Shown here one piece after another: positions 9,491 to 18,193 of a stretch of DNA of 20,518 bases. A program made the translations under genes and the position numbers. A model generated the notes under the pieces. The model did not search any database and was not told the DNA's origin. It worked only from the letters and a program-made list of their open reading frames with translations. Within the stretch, counting starts at the first letter, position 1. Every line of letters starts with the position of its first letter. This DNA is from Euprymna scolopes (lineage: Eukaryota; Mollusca; Cephalopoda; Sepiida; Sepiolidae), in the NCBI GenBank assembly GCA_024364805.1, contig CM044514.1:11096718-11117235 (forward strand), read 5' to 3'.

Positions 9491-9712
9491 AAGGATGTTT
9501 CCAAAAGAAACAAATTAAACATTTCAGAGGACTTAATTCTCACTAAAATAGAAGAGAAAGTAATTCAACAACAGATTATTCGTGAAGAACGTTTGCAAAA
9601 GCTAAATGAACGGTCGTTCATGAAGTGTAAATCAAAGGTTGAAGCTCAAAAACGACAGTGCAAAATATCTGTGCCCTGCCACACAAAATATGTGCATATT
9701 ATTACATCATAG
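9491..9712 (+). CDS. Unrecognised open frame with coiled-coil character
   Basis: A 73-codon stretch is open from just after a stop at 9488-9490 to TAG at 9710-9712. Its middle reads TKIEEKVIQQQIIREERLQK, LNERSFMKCKSKVEAQKRQ, rich in Glu, Lys, Gln and Arg with regularly placed Leu/Ile/Val, as in an alpha-helical coiled coil. The first Met lies late, in SFMKCK, so if coding it is an internal exon or a fragment. The composition is unlike the translated AT filler around it. No family is recognised. It could be a fragment of a retroelement protein or chance. Confidence 0.2.
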   Translation, partial: KDVSKRNKLNISEDLILTKIEEKVIQQQIIREERLQKLNERSFMKCKSKVEAQKRQCKISVPCHTKYVHIITS

Positions 9713-10194
9713 CGTAAAAATTACCAATCACTTTCAAAGGATTACTAGATGTATTATTTGGATTTATCAAAACAATTCTAATCTTGAGCGTTTCAATCAA
9801 TGTAACATCAATTTTCACATGCAAAAGTCACTATGTTCTAACCTTTTCTTCTTGCCAAACATAGCGACTTTTACACCTGAAGAAGTTAGATCGACCGAAA
9901 CATTGTATAGATAACACTCAAGATGAAAACAATTGTCCGATTAATACAAATACAATCATACCTTGTCTCAAAAATTTTAAACTGCAATTGCTATATGTAA
10001 TTGTATGAACTCATGTTTGGCCCTAATATTGATTCCAAATGAGCCAAAAGGCAGTTAATATCGTCTAACAAATAAACGATTATATATCTCATATTTTTAC
10101 TTAGTCTTTCACAATTGAAATTGACCTAATTTGCACTTAATCATCAAAAAGGTTAAAAATTGTCCCTGAAAGCAAAATTTGTATAACTTTATGG
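9713..10194. other. AT-rich spacer with one hammerhead-like core
   Basis: Nothing gene-like is convincing here. A CTGAAGA...CGAAAC arrangement at 9877-9901 resembles a hammerhead ribozyme core and is treated as a finding only. The open frame running through 9639-9914 has no recognisable content. Confidence 0.35.

Positions 10195-10230
<36 letters not shown>
10195..10230 (+). repeat. Poly(A) tract, 36 A
   Basis: This is an uninterrupted run of 36 A between ATGG and GGCAAATTC. No retroelement body is recognisable directly upstream, so it may be the tail of a very old insertion or a simple slippage-expanded tract. Confidence 0.9.
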
Positions 10231-10234
<4 letters not shown>

Positions 10235-10646
10235 AATTCAGGCAATGAAGTTTTATGAATCGCAATATATTAAATGCTTGAATTTCAAACGCAAAACGTC
10301 TCAAGTATTTTACAAAGATTTTTTAACTCAAACTTTAAATTTGCTTTGAACTAATGGAATTACACGCTTCAATTATAGATTACAACGCACTAACCCTCGT
10401 AGCAAATTTGAGGATATCAAGTCCTCAGGTTGTTTGCAAAAGCAACCTTAAATTGTTTATAAAGATAAACTTTTTGTGTGATCAATTGTCTAAATTAGGA
10501 CATGTTGTTCCAAAGTTATTTTCACTTAAAAATTATCGATTTTTATCAGATTTATGAATTTGTCTAAATTTATGATTAACTTTTACAAAATCTTGTTTTT
10601 TTAAATTTTGGTGAGCTTTAAGTAGTCATAAAATTACTTCCATTAA

Positions 10647-10965
10647 AACTATTACGCTAGTTTTGGAACGATTTAATTAAATATATTACGCTAGTTTTGG
10701 AACGATTTAAATATATTACGCTAGTTTTGGAACGATTTAAATATATTACGCTAGTTTTGGAACGATTTAAATATATTACGCTAGTTTTGGAACGATTTAA
10801 ATATATTACGCTAGTTTTGGAACGATTTAAATATATTACGCTAGTTTTGGAACGATTTAAATATATTACGCTAGTTTTGGAACGATTTAATTAAAACTAT
10901 TACGCTAGTTTTGGAACGATTTAAATAAATATATTACGCTAATTTTGGAACGATTTAAATATATC
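10647..10965 (+). repeat. 30-bp minisatellite, ten copies
   Basis: Units share ACGCTAGTTTTGGAACG and an AT-rich joint. Seven consecutive 30-base units (10681-10890) are identical. The edge units differ: the first (from about 10647) and the ninth (from about 10891) carry an AAAACTATT joint, and the last has GCTAATTTT. Because 30 is a multiple of three, one plus-strand frame stays open and reads a decapeptide LERFKYITLV over and over. There is no ATG start and no conserved context, so a protein is unlikely. Perfect identity in the core against diverged edges indicates recent central expansion. Confidence 0.97.
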
Positions 10966-11350
10966 CACTAGATAAAAAAAAAAAAAAGTCTGAAATGAAA
11001 TCATGAAAGTTAAAAACTGGTTTATCCACCCCTGGACACACCGAGATGCAATGTTTAAATATACAACTATTTAATGTTAAGTATTGAGCATGTTTTTTGC
11101 AATTTAAATTCTATTCCCTCAGGAAGCATTTTTTTTTTTTTATATTAATAGAATCTCTTACAATGAAACGTGAAGTGAACAACAGAAAACATTGTTTGGA
11201 ATAAACAGCTTATTTTGTGAATTACTGCATTTAATTATGTTTAATCGGCTGTTTTCACTAGTAGAAAAAAATTTTTTTTGAGCCTTCAAATAATGTTCAG
11301 CCATCACAAGAGAATATGCACCATTTCAAGGCTTTTATATGATGATATAG
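10966..11350. other. AT-rich spacer
   Basis: No gene, RNA or repeat boundary is seen between the minisatellite and the large palindrome. Confidence 0.5.
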
Positions 11351-11849
11351 AAGTTAGAAAAGCATTTCTAACAAGGCATGAAAATTGTTAAACAAAATGT
11401 TTTTACTATAGGCTTTAAAAATAAAAGGTACAAGATTCAATTTGGAATTTATTTATCTTCAAAGTGCACTTTTATAAATTTTACAAAGTAAGGTAAAAAT
11501 ATTTAATTTAAATTGAATCAAAAAATTACCTTGGATTTATTTTATGTAATGTACATTCTGTTGCACTTAAAAAAAATCATTGAAAATTTTATATCTATAT
11601 CAATAATTGCTAGATGAAAGATAATGTTTTTAAATTGCAACAAAATGTACATTACATGAAATAAATCCAAGGTAATTTTTTGATTCAATTTAAATTAAAA
11701 TTTTATACCTTACTTTGTAAAATTTATAAAAGTGCACTTTGAAGATAAATAAATTCCAAATTGAATCTTGTACCTTTATTTTTAAAGCCTATAGTAAAAA
11801 CATTTTGTTTAACAATTTTCATGCCTTGGGTGAAATGCTTTTCTAACTT
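11351..11849. repeat. Large near-perfect palindrome (foldback), arms about 225 bp
   Basis: The left arm (11351 to about 11580) is the reverse complement of the right arm (about 11622-11849), with only scattered mismatches. Landmarks in the left arm are AAGTTAGAAAAGCATTTC (11351-11368), GGCATGAAAATTGTTAAACA, CAAAGTGCACTTTTATAAAT, CAAAAAATTACCTTGGATTT and ATGTACATTCTGTTGCA. Each has its mirror on the right. The loop is about 40 bp. There is no coding match, and the open frames across it are by-products of AT-richness. It could be a young foldback transposon or a recent inverted duplication. The high arm identity argues for a recent origin or for arm-to-arm gene conversion. Confidence 0.95.
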
Positions 11850-12172
11850 GTATCTGATCTTTTTAAGATTATATTTGAAAACTCTCCTTCTCTCTATTTC
11901 AGTTTGTATTTCTCCTCACACCACAACTCCTTTTTTGCAACTCCCTCTTTGTAATACAGGTCTGAATAATGAGAAAATCTGAATTTTTTTTAACAAAAAC
12001 TTTAAAATAACGTTTTTAGATTCAATTTTTTAAAACTTCTTTCAGAATAGAAAATCTTTAAAATTTAATAAGTAACATAGTTCATATAGGTTTCATTAAC
12101 AAATATTCAGTACATAACGAGAAAAATAGAGATGAAAATTTCAAAAGGAGTGTACAACTGGTTACGCTCAAT
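11850..12172. other. AT-rich spacer
   Basis: I see no gene or element in this stretch. Confidence 0.5.
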
Positions 12173-12260
12173 AGTAGTCCTCGCCAGCGAAAGTCTTTCT
12201 TATTGTTATTCTATTATTTAAAACATTTTGTGCCCTGCTCTTTCGCGCGAGGACTAATAT
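12173..12260. repeat. Short hairpin with GC-rich 20-bp arms
   Basis: AGTAGTCCTCGCCAGCGAAAG at its core (12173-12193) pairs with CTTTCGCGCGAGGACTA (about 12240-12256). The loop is AT-rich, about 48 bp. The arms are much richer in G+C and CpG than the surroundings, so the structure is unlikely to be an AT-composition artefact. It may be a tiny MITE or a structured RNA element. Confidence 0.6.
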
Positions 12261-13380
12261 ATTTACAGTTTTGTTATCTTCAGTAAGACCATATTGCGCA
12301 CTGCCATGAGCATTCTTATGACAGTTTTCTAAGCCTTATTACTTCCGTGCTAGCTCACAAATTGGAAACAGGGGTTTTGTTTTGTGACAATCATCAACGC
12401 TAGAAAATGGCCTTACAGGATCAACAGGCTCCCTCTATACAATTTGGTTTTTCAACAGAGCTCACCCGCCCCTAGATGAATCGTCTTAACCACAGACAAG
12501 GAACTCCATCTACCCTCTGTCTGGTAATCCTCCAGAATATCAGAGGGAAGCTAACAGATGCTACACCTTGCCCAAGGGTAGCCTTTACATAATCACACAC
12601 ACTAGTTTGTTGTTGTTTTTAGCAATAAAACAAATTAATGAATTCAGATATTTATGGCAAAGAATTTTCTCAAATGCTAGTGGAAGTCATCTAACTTCCA
12701 CAATGTATATATGCACTTTTTTTTTTTTTTTAAATATAATTATCCACAGACATGTGTTTCGTTGTGTATACAACTCTTTGCTGCAGTCTGGCACCAGAAG
12801 CAACTATGGTTGTGATTTCAAATATCTTCAAATTCAGCCACACTAATGAGACATGAAGACGGCGAAATGCATGCCTGTAAACATAAATATGAGAGATGCG
12901 TGTGTATGGACAAGGCTTATCGCATGGAAAACAATACTATTAAGAAGCATTAATAGAACATAGGATCAAAGTGTAGTATTTATTCTGTCAAGCATTTTCC
13001 TAAGTTGGGTTGAGAATCAAATATCAAGTTGTCAGATGCAATGCTTTAGCGATCTAACTTCTAGAATCCAACTGACACGCACTGATCTAATACATTTTTG
13101 ATTGAAAACAAAACATCAAAATCTTCATAATGAGAAAACACGGGTAATAGTTCAGCAATTTTTATTCTGGAGATGTTACTGACGCTGGGTATTAGTTCGA
13201 ACCAAATCATTTTTTTTTTTTTTCATAAAAAAAAGAAATAAAAGAAAAGAAAAAGTTACGGACTTTTAAAATTAAAAAAAGCAATTCTTGTTTTCAATAC
13301 ATAAAATTGTATTTTTTCTAAATAATGATATTCCAGAATAGCTTACAAGGTGTGAAAAAATAAATAAAGACAAATAAATG
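12261..13380. other. Mostly AT-rich spacer with a GC-richer patch
   Basis: The interval 12400-12570 has balanced composition with blocks such as CCATCTACCCTCTGTCTGG, but I recognise no protein, RNA or repeat in it. The open frame following it (12568-12846) is T-rich, has no motif and probably arose by chance. The remainder is A/T filler. Confidence 0.4.
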
Positions 13381-13822
13381 TTACTAAAGGCAAGTTAAGT
13401 TATTCTTGTATTTGGATAAGTTTTGTGATTTAACTTATTTTAAAGTGTTTTTTTTTAATTAAAAATAAAAGGTAGTGTAAAGTCTGAGGAGTTTAACTGA
13501 AAAACAAAATGGTCTCCTTAGAGACTTAGTTGAGTTGATAATCGCTCACAAATCGAAAATTTAAATACTGGTAGAACATATTTTGGCTTGATTGGTGATA
13601 TATATTGGATGCGTTTCTATCAGTAATTTGTTTAAATTTAGATTTTTCAGTGATTATCACGGCTGGACTGACACTACGATTTTGTTGTTCGTTCTAACTC
13701 GACAGGTTTTACATTAGCTGTATTTTTAACTTAAAGAAAGAAAAAAAAACACTTTAAAATAAGTTAAAACAACAAAATAAACTTATCCAGATAGATAGAT
13801 TAACTTAGCTTACTTTTGGTAA
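13381..13822. mobile_element. Foldback MITE, family X, copy 1
   Basis: Inverted arms lie at 13381-13456 and 13739-13822. Both begin TTAC(T/C)AAA(G/A)G..AAG at the outer end, include TGGATAAGTTT, and end in AACTTATTTTAAAGTG followed by a T-run. The 280-bp centre contains GTTTAAATTTAGATTTTTCA then GTGATT (about 13630-13655). A similar sequence lies between the arms of the copy at 15105-15406, showing that the two are members of one family. No transposase is encoded. Superfamily and target duplication are not determined. Confidence 0.8.
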
Positions 13823-14079
13823 TATTGAATTGTTGTATATTCATTTTTTTTTTTTTTCATCATCCCAATTTTTGCTTTGTTAAGCATTCTTGAAAAAGAA
13901 TTGCTAGATTTAAGAATGAATGGAGAGCGTGGTATATTCCCATTTTTCTTCTGCTTATTTTCGTTAAAGTTAAAGCATTCAAAATATTCTCGGCCATGTT
14001 GGGTAACAGAATTATGTAAAAATATGAACTACAGAGAGATTAGAATAAAAGCTCCAAAGTTTTGAAAATTAAATTAATT
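13823..14079. other. AT-rich spacer
   Basis: There is no recognised content. An open frame at 13877-14065 has no motif I know. Confidence 0.4.
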
Positions 14080-14370
14080 CAAATATCCCCGACCTACTCG
14101 ATTGCCAACAAAGTCGCACCTCTTCATTATAAAAGTTGACAAATTTGCAACTCTAAAAGTATTTTTTTACTCGGATTGATAACTTTTGGAATTCCTCTCC
14201 CTGCTTCGCCAACCATACTAACATGCAGAAATTTTAATGTAATGTTAAACATCTTGCTGCCCAACTCCCCACCTAGGTTGCTCTCATAAATCTGATCCCT
14301 ATCACAGTAGTCCCTAACGTTTCAGTTGCAATATGCTTTATTTGAAGCAAACATAAAAAAATAAATAAGG
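14080..14370 (+). pseudogene. LINE C-terminal scrap and 3' end (family A, copy 4)
   Basis: The plus-strand peptides RIDNFWNSSPCFANHTNMQK and CNVKHLAAQLPT match the LWNSLP.CFP..TN.QKF region of the other family A copies. The nucleotide sequence ACATGCAGAAATTTTAATGT (14219 on) parallels GCATGTAGAAATTTAAATGT near 4603. The 3' end CAATATGCTTTATTTGAAGC (14330-14350) is the family A signature. It is dead and keeps under 100 codons. The left limit is vague. Confidence 0.7.
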
Positions 14371-14930
14371 AGTTATTTCGTGTAAAATGTTAATCTACTT
14401 TTACCCATTGAAACTCGAGAAATGCACGATTAAAATGTGTAAACATTCAATGAAAAAAAAAAAAAAATCAGCATGGCTGCCAGTTTCCATTTCGCAAACC
14501 AAATAGCAGCCTTGACCTTGCGATTAAAAATCAAGATTGAGTTAAACGGAACGAATCGATGGAACAACTTCGGTGAATCTGTTTAGTTCGTATCTTTATG
14601 AATTTATGTGGAGAGAGCGAGTGGCACCAATAAAGTCGGCGAAATCATAAAATTTATTTTTCGGTTTCGGGGCACACCAGTGACACCACCATAAGACTTG
14701 ACTGGCAAACTTGCCAATTTAAATAAACTCTGAAAATCATTATTGACTGTCAAAAGCTGTAAAATAAAGCATATTTACGATCAATTTTAACGAATTCTTT
14801 AATTTGTGTATTCGTGGCCATGGGAAATTTGAAAGCGTTTCTTAAATTGGCAGATAGAAAGTAATTCTGATACTTATGCATTTAAATACACAATACTGTT
14901 TAAAAAAGAAAGAGTATATTGCAGTATAGA
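14371..14930. other. AT-rich spacer
   Basis: Slightly less AT-rich at 14490-14720, but no open frame, RNA or repeat is recognised. Confidence 0.4.
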
Positions 14931-15160
14931 AAAAAAAAAAAAAAAAAAAAAAAGATCAAAAACAAATATATATCAAATAATTGTTACCAAAAGCAAGATA
15001 ACTTATTAGTCTACTTACTCGGATAAAGGTCACGGTGTTTTTTTACAAAAAGTATTTTGCAACATAGATTTAAAAAAAAAAAAAAAAAAAATCTATCAAA
15101 TAATTGTTACCAACGGCAAGACAAGTTACTCTTCTACCTACTTGGATAAATGTCACGGTG
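14931..15160 (+). repeat. Tandem duplication of a poly(A) plus foldback-arm unit
   Basis: Unit one (14931-15040) and unit two (15072-15160) each consist of a run of about 20 A, then ATCAAATAATTGTTACCAA, GGCAAGA-type sequence, TCTAC(C)TACT, GGATAAA and GTCACGGTG. The part after the A-run is the outer arm of the foldback family X. One arm has therefore been duplicated together with a preceding A-tract. Confidence 0.8.
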
Positions 15161-15341
15161 ACATTTATTGAGTGCCCCCCCACCTCAATCTTTTGTTTAA
15201 TTTTCGGTTTTTGAGTGATTTTCTAGGCCTCCCAGATGATCATCTAACGTCAGTTATTTTTTTTTTCTTTCTAATTTTAAATTCGACGCCACTTGCATTT
15301 CAAAGTAATTAAACGCTTTAAAATAAGTCACAGCAAATACC

Positions 15342-15376
<35 letters not shown>

Positions 15377-15406
15377 AGGTAGAAAAGTAACTTATCTTAC
15401 CTTTGG
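15105..15406. mobile_element. Foldback MITE, family X, copy 2
   Basis: The outer arm TTACCAACGGCAAGACAAGT...CTACCTACTTGGATAA (15107-15149) is mirrored at 15373-15406 by GGTAGGTAGAAAAGTAACTT and ATCTTACCTTTGG. The inner part CGCTTTAAAATAAGTCACAG (15313 on) matches the inner right arm of copy 1 (CACTTTAAAATAAGTTAAAA). An AT dinucleotide run (15344-15372) sits within the right arm where copy 1 has AGATAGATAGAT, so the microsatellite grew inside the element. Interior TTTGTTTAATTTTCGG and TTTTTGAGTGATTTT (about 15191-15222) match the copy 1 centre. Confidence 0.75.
15344..15372. repeat. (AT)n microsatellite, about 14 units
   Basis: A pure AT dinucleotide run bounded by CCGAG and CGGTAGG, inside the right arm of the foldback copy. 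Confidence 0.95.
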
Positions 15407-15600
15407 TTGTTTTCGTGATCACTTTTTCGTTTTGTTGTCTGTAGTGGAACATGCCCCCCCAAAAAAAAAATTAAGTAGATATTTGTGCAGTTTACGAATT
15501 GACTTTTTCTTCTTTTTTTTTTAGATAAGGTTTTCAAATTCAATATTTACGATATATTTTGCTTAAATACAAAGTACAGAATAGTTAACAAAGCACCGCC

Positions 15601-15632
15601 CTCCCCCATGTTAAAAATGACTTTCTAAATAA
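15601..15632 (-). repeat. Inverted copy of the TATTCCG motif repeat
   Basis: On the minus strand it reads AGAAAGTCATTTTTAACATG followed by GGGGGAG, close to the GAAAGCCGTTCTTAACATGG and G-rich motif at 15846, 17875 and 17915. Confidence 0.5.
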
Positions 15633-15845
15633 CGTTGTTTCGGCAAGATCCGTAAACAGTACAAGTACTATTAACTTTATTTTGATCTGGATTAAAATTA
15701 CGGTACTTATGCAGAATACGGACCAAGCTGCAATATTCTTCGCGTTTACAATTTGATAAACAAAATTTATCGTAAAAAAATTTAATTTAATTTGCAAATT
15801 CGGTCAATGTGCACTGCACTGGTTGTCCAACCGCCAAAGGGTGTT

Positions 15846-15920
15846 TATTCCGAAAGCCGTTCTTAACATGAGAAGTGTGTGTGTGGGGGGGGGGGGGTAT
15901 TCCGAAAGGCATTTTCTTAT
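15846..15920 (+). repeat. Two copies of the TATTCCG motif repeat around a G run
   Basis: TATTCCGAAAGCCGTTCTTA at 15846-15865 is followed by ACATGAGAAG, a GT run and a 13-base G run. A second, shorter TATTCCGAAAGGCATT begins at 15898. The same pair of motifs forms the loop of the foldback element at 17693-18193. GTGCACTG words at about 15808 and 15981 may pair across this stretch. Confidence 0.7.
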
Positions 15921-16020
15921 TTTCAAACTCCCCGTAATCAACTTCTTAAAAGGTAAGTACTCGGGTGGTCCTCCACCCCCAGTGCACTTTCACAGAAAAT
16001 CCTATCTAAAAAAAATATAG

Positions 16021-16425
16021 TACAGTCCGTAAACTGCACAAGTATTAGTTATTTATTTATTTATTCTAACCAAACATTATTGGGCATTTTAAACAAGAGC
16101 CAACAAAAAAAAAACAAAAGGGAGGGTGAAAGAAAGAAATATATAACAAATAAATTTATTGGGAAAGTAACGATCGAGACTTAAAAATTTTGTAAATTTC
16201 TTCAAGAAAAAAGAAAAAACGAAAAATATGACAAAAACGTAGACGTCGTCTACCAAGATGAAAAAAAACGTTTAGATGCTTTTGATGCAGTCCACAAAAA
16301 TCGATGATATTAAAACGAATGATTAACGATATTTGATGATTGTTCATGCGAATAACATTGCTTTATTTTGATTCATTTAAATATTTTAATTCTTTTAAAT
16401 TTAAAGGAGTTTCGCCATTTTTTTA

Positions 16426-16427
<2 letters not shown>
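16021..16427. other. AT-rich spacer
   Basis: No recognised content apart from the CpG-containing word GTAGACGTCGTCTAC (16239-16253), which is a perfect 15-base palindrome around one base. Confidence 0.4.

Positions 16428-16460
<33 letters not shown>
16428..16460. repeat. Poly(T) tract, 33 T
   Basis: Uninterrupted T run after ATC. It could be the A-tail of an old minus-strand retroelement, but no body is recognised to its right. Confidence 0.9.
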
Positions 16461-16699
16461 CTGGAAACGCAAAATGGCTACAAGAAAACAACTCACGACG
16501 ATGAAAGAGGAAACTAACGGAGGAGGAAAAAAAAACAAACAAACGATGGATTAAATAGAAACTGTTTAAAGCTAGTCAAGTAAATAAATATTAAAAAGAT
16601 AATTTTTAAGATTAATAATAAAAAATAGAAAATGCTGATAATAAAACTCACGTGTTTTTTATAAACTGGTTTGTGTGTGTTATTTTTTCGCAGAGAGAT

Positions 16700-16960
16700 T
16701 CGATTGTCGCTCGATGCATAGAAAAGAAGCACCGATCTCTGTTATAAAATGGCGTGGCCGAATGATCATTCCCTCTGTCGTGACGGCGAGGAAATGCAGT
16801 GGAAAGTCCTGGTAGTTTAGAAACGGTAATATGAAAGAAAATTACAAATGTTACGAGTAAAAATAACAGCGACTAGATTTTTAAAAATTCAGACGAGACC
16901 AAGCGGCCATGAAAGAATGTCACTTCCGGTTTAGAAGAGAAGACGGTGGATTTATATAAA
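16700..16960 (+). promoter_or_regulatory. Weak promoter-like patch with YY1-like and ETS-like words
   Basis: This patch has more CpG than its surroundings. AAAATGGCG (16746-16754) resembles the YY1 core found just downstream of many TATA-less starts, and ACTTCCGG (16922-16929) is the ETS core. An ATG at 16749 opens a 23-codon frame that ends at 16820, with a possible GT donor near 16811. Short words like these also occur by chance, and no downstream exon was found, so this is only a candidate. Confidence 0.15.
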
Positions 16961-17692
16961 GTTAGGAATCAAATGAACGACGGAACGAAATAGTTAGCTA
17001 AACCATATTATTTATTGCTATTTATTATTTATAAATGTTCTGTTTATCTATTCAAATATAATTAGTTGACTTTTATTATGTACTTTAAATTTTCAAAAGA
17101 TTATAAGTTTTAAAAAGTATATTATAGTAGAAATTTATTGCAGTTACTGGACTTTTCTGGAAGCGCTGTAACATCGTAGGCATTTCATAAACGTGAATAC
17201 GTTTCTATTTTTTCAAATAACCATTATTCATACCAGACAGAAAAATAAAAATTTCCATTCTTTTCTATTTTGTCCTTGACTTACTCACCGCCAGAAACGG
17301 TTCCATATATTTTTAAATACATTAAACAGCATTTCTATATTAATAATTTCTTGTGTCTATGTGAGCGTGTAGATTTCTCGTATCAACGTAACTTTGATAA
17401 TTATTCTTTTATTTGCTTAAAAAATGTATATATTTTTACTTGGTTTCCACCTTAACATTTTCCTTTAAAATGACGATTTTGAAGGTTTTCAGGTATGCTG
17501 AAGACGAATATCCAATTTAAATTTCGGCACACAAATACTTTTCTGGATATTAAGCTATGTAATTCCTTATGTTATAAGTGGAAGCCATGGTTGTACGCGC
17601 AGGGGCAGGGCGCGTATATTGTTGGCAAATAAATTTTACAGAAAATACCAAAAGCCGTTTTTTGTTTTGTTTTTTAATTAAGAAATTCAATG
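16961..17692. other. AT-rich spacer
   Basis: No gene, RNA or repeat boundary is recognised. Short open frames here have no motif. Confidence 0.4.
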
Positions 17693-18193
17693 TTTTTCCG
17701 GTAAAACTTGCGGAGAATGCTCTGTTTTACGGTTGTTGTAAAAATGGAACGGAAATTTAAATTTCGTTCCATTTTAAATTCGGTACATTTTTACATTGCG
17801 TCCAACTCATTGTTCACATTAGACATGTCAACTTTTATAAGTTTTCGTGTATGCTGACAAGGTTTGGGGGTGTCTATTCCGACAGCCGTTCTTAACATGG
17901 GGAGGTTGGAAATGTATTCCGAAAGCCATTCTTAACATGGGAAGTTTGGGTTGTTTATTTGTTGTAAGCATACCCGAAAACCTATAAAAGTCGACATTTC
18001 CAATGTAAACTGAGTTGGACTTATATAAAAAAAAAAAAAAATACCAAAAAGGTCTAGCAAATTGACTTTTTTTCATTTTGGGGAGCACAATAAAAAAAAT
18101 TTTTTTTAATTAAAACGGAACAAAATTTAAATTTCCATTCCAGTTTTACAACAACTGTAAAACTGCATTCTCCGCAAGTTTTACCAGTTTTCC
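17693..18193. mobile_element. Foldback element, arms about 165 bp, with a duplicated motif in the loop
   Basis: The left arm (17693-17859) and right arm (17964-18193) are reverse complements. From the outer end they share GGTAAAACTTGCGGAGAATG, GTTTTAC(G/A)GTTGTTGTAAAA, GGAAATTTAAATTT(C/T)GTTCC, then GTCCAACTCA, ACTTTTATAA/GGTTTTCG and GTATGCT. The right arm carries about 80 extra A/T-rich bases (about 18024-18105). The loop holds two direct copies of the TATTCCG motif 40 bp apart (17875 and 17915). No protein is encoded. This fits a non-autonomous foldback DNA transposon. Confidence 0.88.

Noticed and set aside
9639-9914. 91-residue plus-strand protein
   Set aside because: No motif, AT-driven composition, and it overlaps a more coding-like frame; probably chance.
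10697-10894. Repeat-protein gene LERFKYITLV
   Set aside because: It is a minisatellite with a unit length divisible by three, no ATG and no coding context.
10647-10965. CRISPR array
   Set aside because: The units are contiguous with no unique spacers, and the window is eukaryotic.
12843-12880. Second hammerhead-like core (CTAATGAGAC...GGCGAAATG)
   Set aside because: The core G is replaced and no stems are convincing.
16474-16554. Small 26-codon frame starting MATRKQLTTMKEE after a poly(T) run
   Set aside because: Good start context but too short, Lys-rich from A tracts, and no conserved partner.
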